From JALZBN01 sp035525375 (GTDB lineage: Bacteria > Actinomycetota > Acidimicrobiia > Acidimicrobiales > AC-14), in the NCBI GenBank assembly GCA_035525375.1, contig DATLEI010000065.1, forward strand, positions 1-10,384: a DNA stretch of 10,384 nt. The letters run 5' to 3'. The position numbers and the translations under genes are program-made. Of the stretch, positions 6,865-10,384 are shown piece after piece (position 1 is the first letter of the stretch; every line of letters begins with the position of its first letter). The notes beneath the pieces were generated by a model. That model had not been told where the DNA came from. It saw only the letters and a list, made by a program, of their open reading frames with translations, and ran no database searches.

Positions 6865-9116
6865 TTTCCCACAGCGCCGGTCGTAGGTCCCGATACGGCC
6901 TCGGGGAGGGCCCGCCGCCACCGCCGCGTCGTCTCCTCCAGCGAGAGCCGGAATCGTCCCTCCACCTCCAGCACATCTCCGCCTGCTTCACCGAGCAGGA
7001 CGACGTCCACGCCGACCGCAGTCGCTCGCGCCACCACTTGGGCGACGTGGTTGTCGATGACACATCCGACCACGCGCGACGGGCTTTCCGAGAACAGCGC
7101 CGCATGGTGCATCTCCGAGATCCTGAATCCGACCCCTGACCTGACAGCCATTTCGGCCAGCGTCACGGCGAGGCCACCGTCGGCGACGTCGTGCGCGCCG
7201 GCCAGGAGCCCATCGGCCACCAAGAGACGAATGAGTTCGCACAGTGACGCGTGGTACTCCAGGTCGAGGTCAGGCAACCGGCCACCGCGCTCGCCGTGCA
7301 CGTCGGCGGCCCAACGAGAACCGGCCAAACCGCCGGCGATCGGATGGCCCAGGGCGACAAGCCTTCCGCCTTCGACAAGTCCAGCACCAGGTGGGCGTCG
7401 GTCGAGTGACTCGATCAACCCAACCATCCCGATGACTGGCGTCGGTCGGATGTCGCGACCATCGGACTCGTTGTAGAGACTGACGTTGCCGCCGACCACC
7501 GGCAGCCCGAGCCCCACACAGGCCTCTGACATCCCGTCGATTGCCTCCGAGAGTTGCCACATCACCTCGGGGTGCTCCGGGTTACCGAAGTTCAGGCAGT
7601 TCACGACCGCCAGAGAGCGCGCTCCCTGGCAAGCCAGATTCAGGGCGGCCTCAGCGACGACGAGCGCGGTGCCGCGTCGGGGATCGAGGCTGCACCACCG
7701 CGTATTGCTGTCGGTCGTCAGGGCCAGCCCACACGACGTCGTGAGCCCGGGGGCCTTCAGCCGCAAGACAGCCGCGTCGTCACCCGGTCCTCGCACGGTG
7801 TTGAGGAACAGCTGGTGGTCGTACTGGGTCCACACCCACGACGTATCCCAAAGCATGTCCAGAACCTGGTTCGCACAGTCGTCGGCGCTCGGCGCCGGCA
7901 GAGCATCAGGATCGGCCATCGCCAGCGCGGCGCGATCGGCTGGCGGTTGCATGGGCCGGCTGTAGACCGGCGCGTCCTCGTGGAGTGAGGCCGCAGGGAC
8001 ATCGGCGAGCACGTCGCCGTCGAAGCCGTCGAGGATGCGTAAGCGACCGGTCGCGTTGACGTGCCCGACAACAGTCGAGCGCACCTCCCACCGTTGGCAG
8101 ATTTCCATGACGCCGTCGAGGTCCGCGGGGCGCACGATCGCCAGCATTCTCTCCTGCGATTCACTCGTCATGATCTCGGCCGGCGTCATCCCCGACTGCC
8201 GCAAAGGCACTGCGGTGAGGTCAACGTCCATCCCCGTGCCACCTCTCGACGCCGTCTCGCTGGTCGCACACGTGAGCCCGGCACCGCCGAGATCCTGAAT
8301 GCCGGCCACCAAGCCCGCGTCGTAGAGCGCCAGGCAGGCCTCAATCAGCCGCTTCTCTTCGAACGGGTCGCCAACCTGCACGCTGGGACGCTTGGCCGCG
8401 GACTCTTCGCCGTCATTGAAGCCGGCGGACGCCAAGATGCTGACACCACCGATGCCGTCCCGTCCGGTTGTCGAGCCAAGAAGGACGGCGAGATCGCCAG
8501 GCTCGGATGCGCTCGCCAGCACCAATCGGTCTTGACGCATGACGCCGACGCACATGACATTCACCAGTGGGTTCTCGGCGAAGCCGGGATCGAAGGCGAT
8601 CTCACCGCCCACGGTCGGAACACCAACCGCGTTTCCATAACCCGAAATTCCGTTCACGACGCCCTCCAGCAACCAGCGACCGTGGGCATCGTCAAGGGGC
8701 CCGAAGTGCAGAGAATCAAGAACGGCTATCGGCCGCGCGCCCATCGTGAAGATGTCTCTCAGGATCCCGCCAACGCCGGTAGCGGCACCTTGGTACGGCT
8801 CGATCGCCGAGGGATGATTGTGGCTCTCGATCCGCAGGGCGACGGCAACACCGTTGCCGGCGTCTACGACTCCGGCATTCTCCCCAGGTCCAACCAGCAC
8901 CCACGGCGCCTTTGTCGGCAGCCGGGATAGGTGCGTGCGAGTCGACTTGTACGAGCAATGTTCCGACCACATGACCGAGTACATGGCCAATTCGAGCGAG
9001 TTCGGTAAACGGCCGAGGATGGCCGTGATCGAAGCGGCCTCATCATCGGTGAGGCCGAGGGCGCGGTGCAGACCCGGCTCCGCATCTGCCTCCGTTGAAG
9101 AGGTATCGCTGACCAC
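6861..9116 (-). CDS. purL: Phosphoribosylformylglycinamidine synthase, small-type PurL subunit
   Basis: This is the synthetase subunit that, with PurQ (ammonia supply) and PurS, converts FGAR, glutamine and ATP to FGAM. From the chosen start it has 751 residues, the normal size of the Gram-positive PurL that lacks the fused glutaminase domain. Signatures include HRALGLTDDEA near the N-terminus, MWSEHCSYKS (H53, K57), RIESHNHPSAIEP (about 95-107), GAATGVGGILRDIFTMGARP (about 110-129), GIQDLGGAGLTCATSE, and late GGNVSLYNES and GAHDVADGGLAVTLAEM. Starts at 9143 (ATG) and 9215 (TTG) are also in frame, but the residues they add look non-coding. GTG 9116 gives a short hydrophilic lead into HRALGL and lies 7 bases after a TACGGT. 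Its stop overlaps the purF ATG (6861-6864). It is divergent from the small plus-strand gene at 9216, so purL seems to have its own promoter rather than relying only on purS-purQ read-through. Confidence 0.95.
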   Translation of the reverse strand: MVSDTSSTEADAEPGLHRALGLTDDEAASITAILGRLPNSLELAMYSVMWSEHCSYKSTRTHLSRLPTKAPWVLVGPGENAGVVDAGNGVAVALRIESHNHPSAIEPYQGAATGVGGILRDIFTMGARPIAVLDSLHFGPLDDAHGRWLLEGVVNGISGYGNAVGVPTVGGEIAFDPGFAENPLVNVMCVGVMRQDRLVLASASEPGDLAVLLGSTTGRDGIGGVSILASAGFNDGEESAAKRPSVQVGDPFEEKRLIEACLALYDAGLVAGIQDLGGAGLTCATSETASRGGTGMDVDLTAVPLRQSGMTPAEIMTSESQERMLAIVRPADLDGVMEICQRWEVRSTVVGHVNATGRLRILDGFDGDVLADVPAASLHEDAPVYSRPMQPPADRAALAMADPDALPAPSADDCANQVLDMLWDTSWVWTQYDHQLFLNTVRGPGDDAAVLRLKAPGLTTSCGLALTTDSNTRWCSLDPRRGTALVVAEAALNLACQGARSLAVVNCLNFGNPEHPEVMWQLSEAIDGMSEACVGLGLPVVGGNVSLYNESDGRDIRPTPVIGMVGLIESLDRRPPGAGLVEGGRLVALGHPIAGGLAGSRWAADVHGERGGRLPDLDLEYHASLCELIRLLVADGLLAGAHDVADGGLAVTLAEMAVRSGVGFRISEMHHAALFSESPSRVVGCVIDNHVAQVVARATAVGVDVVLLGEAGGDVLEVEGRFRLSLEETTRRWRRALPEAVSGPTTGAVGK

Positions 9117-9123
9117 AAGCGCA

Positions 9124-9129
9124 ACCGTA
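9124..9129 (-). promoter_or_regulatory. Possible leaderless -10 element for purL
   Basis: Read on the minus strand, TACGGT (TANNNT) ends 7 bases before the GTG at 9116, so the transcript could begin at or next to the start codon. There is no Shine-Dalgarno at this GTG. No -35-like hexamer is found 16-18 bases upstream. Support is positional only. Confidence 0.3.
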
Positions 9130-9180
9130 CCGGAGCACCGCATACCGCTCGTGCTTCGTCTGCAATAAGGTAGGTCCGAT

Positions 9181-9209
9181 TTGAGTTTTGGTGTGCAACC
9201 GACCACAAT
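9181..9209 (+). promoter_or_regulatory. Probable promoter of the small basic protein gene, leaderless
   Basis: TTGAGT (9181-9186) resembles a -35 box. After a 17-base spacer comes CACAAT (9204-9209), which matches TANAAT except at its first base. Exactly 6 bases later lies the ATG at 9216. This is the best complete promoter in the window. It predicts a transcript starting on the A of the ATG, consistent with the absence of any Shine-Dalgarno. Confidence 0.5.
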
Positions 9210-9215
9210 CTCCAA

Positions 9216-9635
9216 ATGCCAGCCAAATCTAAGCGTTCAAGATCCCCTATGTCAGCCAGTCATAAGGCTGCACTTGCGGAAGGCCGAGAGCAGGGAAGGG
9301 CGGTTCGCCGTTACCTGGAAGCGCTTGATGCCCATAAGCCCAAGCGGGGTAGGAAGCGCACGACTGAGGCCATGGAGCGACGTCTGCGCGCCATCGAAGA
9401 CAAGCTTCTCGGCGCCGATCCTCTGGCCCGTCTCCAGCTTGTTCAGGAGCGAATGGACCTTCAAGCTGAGCTTGCTGCCGGCGACAATGCAGTGAACCTG
9501 CGTGAGCTGGAAGCCGCTTTTGTGCAAGCCGCCGCACCGTACGGTAAGCGCAAGGGAATCACCTACGCCGCGTGGCGTGAAGCGAGGGTCGACCCCTCAG
9601 TACTTCGCACTGCCGGTATTCGCCGAGGCGACTGA
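9216..9635 (+). CDS. Small basic coiled-coil protein of unknown function, opposite the pur genes
   Basis: The product has 139 residues and no recognised enzymatic domain. The N-terminus is Lys/Arg/Ser-rich (MPAKSKRSRSP), then SASHKAALAEGREQGRAVRRYL (starts at 13). A strongly basic patch KPKRGRKRT (41-49), loosely like an AT-hook, follows. A charged helical region (about 51-88, with RRLRAIEDKL and LQLVQERMDLQAEL) probably forms a coiled coil. The tail has YGKRKGITYAAWREARVDPSVLRTAGI (109-135). I recall similar short proteins, with the RKG(I)xYAAWRE tail, as conserved hypothetical proteins in actinobacteria. Nucleic acid binding is a guess from charge alone. ATG 9216 is supported by the promoter spacing; ATG 9249 is the alternative. 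Third codon positions use A and T more freely (CTT, CGT, GTT) than in the pur genes. It sits between purQ and purL on the opposite strand and its last 39 bases overlap the 3' end of purQ. Coding is likely; function is unknown. Confidence 0.78.
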   Translation: MPAKSKRSRSPMSASHKAALAEGREQGRAVRRYLEALDAHKPKRGRKRTTEAMERRLRAIEDKLLGADPLARLQLVQERMDLQAELAAGDNAVNLRELEAAFVQAAAPYGKRKGITYAAWREARVDPSVLRTAGIRRGD

Positions 9636-10283
9636 CAAAAACGATCGCAAGAGCGCCTCGCCGTCCTGGGAGGTGCCGAGCGGATCGCAAGCCCGCTCTG
9701 GATGGGGCATGAGTCCGACGACGTTGCGGTTGGCGGAGCACACGCCAGCGATGTCGTCGGTAGAGCCGTTGGGGTTGTCGACATAGCGGAGGACAACTCG
9801 GTCGTCATCGCGTAATTCGGCAAGAGTGCGCTCGTCACAGGTGTAATTGCCTTCGAAGTGGTTGATGGGCAGCACGAAGACCTCGCCTACATCGGTTCCC
9901 GCCGTTAGAGGGGACCGTTCGCTCTCGATACTCACCTGCACGTCGGTGCATAGGAATCGGAGACCCTTGTTCTTCTGGAGCGCGCCGGGCAACAGCCCTG
10001 CCTCCGTAAGCACCTGAAAGCCATTGCAGATACCGAGCACAGGGCCACCATCCTCGGCGAATTTCGTCACTGCCGTCATGATGGGACTGAAGCGGGCGAT
10101 TGCGCCGGGACGTAGGTAATCCCCATGGGCGAACCCACCGGGTAACACGATGCCATCGACAGGAGACAGTTGATTGTCGCCGTGCCAAAGCAACTCAGCT
10201 TGGCCGCCAAGTGCAGAAACGGCTTCGACGACGTCATGCTCGCAGTTGGACCCCGGGAACACGACGACACCAATCCTCGTCAT
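9597..10283 (-). CDS. purQ: Phosphoribosylformylglycinamidine synthase glutaminase subunit
   Basis: PurQ is the class I (triad) glutaminase that hydrolyses glutamine and channels ammonia to PurL. The 228 residues match the family's normal size. Visible are the N-terminal IGVVVFPGSNCEHD (4-17), the oxyanion region VLPGGFAHGDYLRPGAIA (46-63), the nucleophile C86 in GICNGFQVL, the conserved NHFEGNY (141-147), and the remaining triad residues H194 and E196 in MPHPERA. The ATG at 10283 overlaps the purS stop (ATGA). Downstream, the next same-strand gene, purL, begins 480 bases away because an opposite-strand gene lies between them. The last 39 bases of purQ overlap the end of that gene. No terminator with a T tract follows purQ. 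Confidence 0.96.
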   Translation of the reverse strand: MTRIGVVVFPGSNCEHDVVEAVSALGGQAELLWHGDNQLSPVDGIVLPGGFAHGDYLRPGAIARFSPIMTAVTKFAEDGGPVLGICNGFQVLTEAGLLPGALQKNKGLRFLCTDVQVSIESERSPLTAGTDVGEVFVLPINHFEGNYTCDERTLAELRDDDRVVLRYVDNPNGSTDDIAGVCSANRNVVGLMPHPERACDPLGTSQDGEALLRSFLSVASANTGSAKY

Positions 10284-10384
10284 TCGATAGTGACCTCGAC
10301 GTCCTCGATCACCGGGTTGGTCAGGAACTGGCGGCAGAGATCCTCGACCCGCGTGCGGGCCGTGTCCTGGTCGGGCGCGTCGAC
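10280..10384 (-). CDS. purS: Phosphoribosylformylglycinamidine synthase subunit PurS, C-terminal part
   Basis: Only the last 34 residues are in the window; the start lies beyond the right edge. The visible sequence includes ARTRVEDLCRQFLTNPVIED and ends VEVTIE, the typical PurS C-terminus (an acidic helix, the LLxNPVIEDY-like turn, then a final strand). PurS is the small bridging subunit that holds PurL and PurQ together. Its stop overlaps the purQ ATG by 4 bases, so the pair is almost certainly co-translated. The promoter of the cluster should lie upstream of this gene, outside the window. Confidence 0.9.
   Translation of the reverse strand, partial: VDAPDQDTARTRVEDLCRQFLTNPVIEDVEVTIE

Larger units (their letters stand above)
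9117..9215. promoter_or_regulatory. 99-base divergent intergenic region between purL and the small basic protein gene
   Basis: This gap separates two starts facing away from each other, purL leftward and the small gene rightward. It is visibly richer in A and T toward the right than the flanking coding sequence, for example TTGAGTTTTGGTGTG at 9181-9195. It contains one candidate promoter for each direction, listed separately. No clear operator palindrome or riboswitch fold was recognised. Confidence 0.55.

Noticed and set aside
6511..7476. 321-codon plus-strand open frame opposite purF and purL
   Set aside because: Antisense shadow of conserved coding sequence, with no recognisable protein features.
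9117..9215. N-terminal extension of purL to TTG 9215 or ATG 9143
   Set aside because: The added residues (such as MRCSGTVAL) are unlike PurL N-termini, and GTG 9116 gives the normal length.
9624..9660. 7-base inverted repeat cgaggcg/cgcctcg at the purQ and small-gene overlap
   Set aside because: The loop is 23 bases and no T run follows the stem on either strand; it lies in coding sequence and is likely chance.
9643..9691. Two copies of gatcgcaag 40 bases apart inside purQ
   Set aside because: Short direct repeat in coding DNA, not flanking any element and not further repeated.

Overview
This is a GC-rich, densely packed bacterial window. It most likely comes from an actinobacterium (Actinomycetota), possibly of the Acidimicrobiia type, but no marker here fixes the lineage. 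The grounds are GTG starts, 4-base stop/start overlaps, an RDD protein with an actinobacterial-style partner gene, a Gram-positive-type purS-purQ-purL set with a [4Fe-4S]-type PurF, and several starts that look leaderless (TANNNT about 6-7 bases before the start codon, no Shine-Dalgarno).

Left part (1-4316, plus strand): the 3' end of an unidentified gene overlaps an RDD-family membrane protein. A short cupredoxin-like lipoprotein follows. Next is a two-gene unit joined by an ATGA overlap: a leucine/valine-type amino acid dehydrogenase and a single-chain fusion of the alpha and beta subunits of a branched-chain 2-oxoacid dehydrogenase E1. Together they would deaminate branched-chain amino acids and oxidatively decarboxylate the resulting 2-oxoacids. 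The E2 and E3 partners are not in the window.

Right part (4341-10384, minus strand): a de novo purine cluster read right to left as purS (partial), purQ, purL, purF, purM. PurS, PurQ and PurL form the FGAM synthetase complex, PurF makes the first committed step, and PurM closes the AIR ring. purS/purQ and purL/purF are joined by ATGA overlaps, and purM starts inside the end of purF.

The one irregularity in the purine cluster is a small basic protein gene on the plus strand (9216-9635) between purQ and purL. It overlaps the 3' end of purQ tail to tail and is divergent from purL across a 99-base gap that appears to hold a promoter for each direction. No mobile element, CRISPR array, tRNA, rRNA or riboswitch was recognised. 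Apart from that insertion and the E1 fusion, the region looks like ordinary core metabolism.
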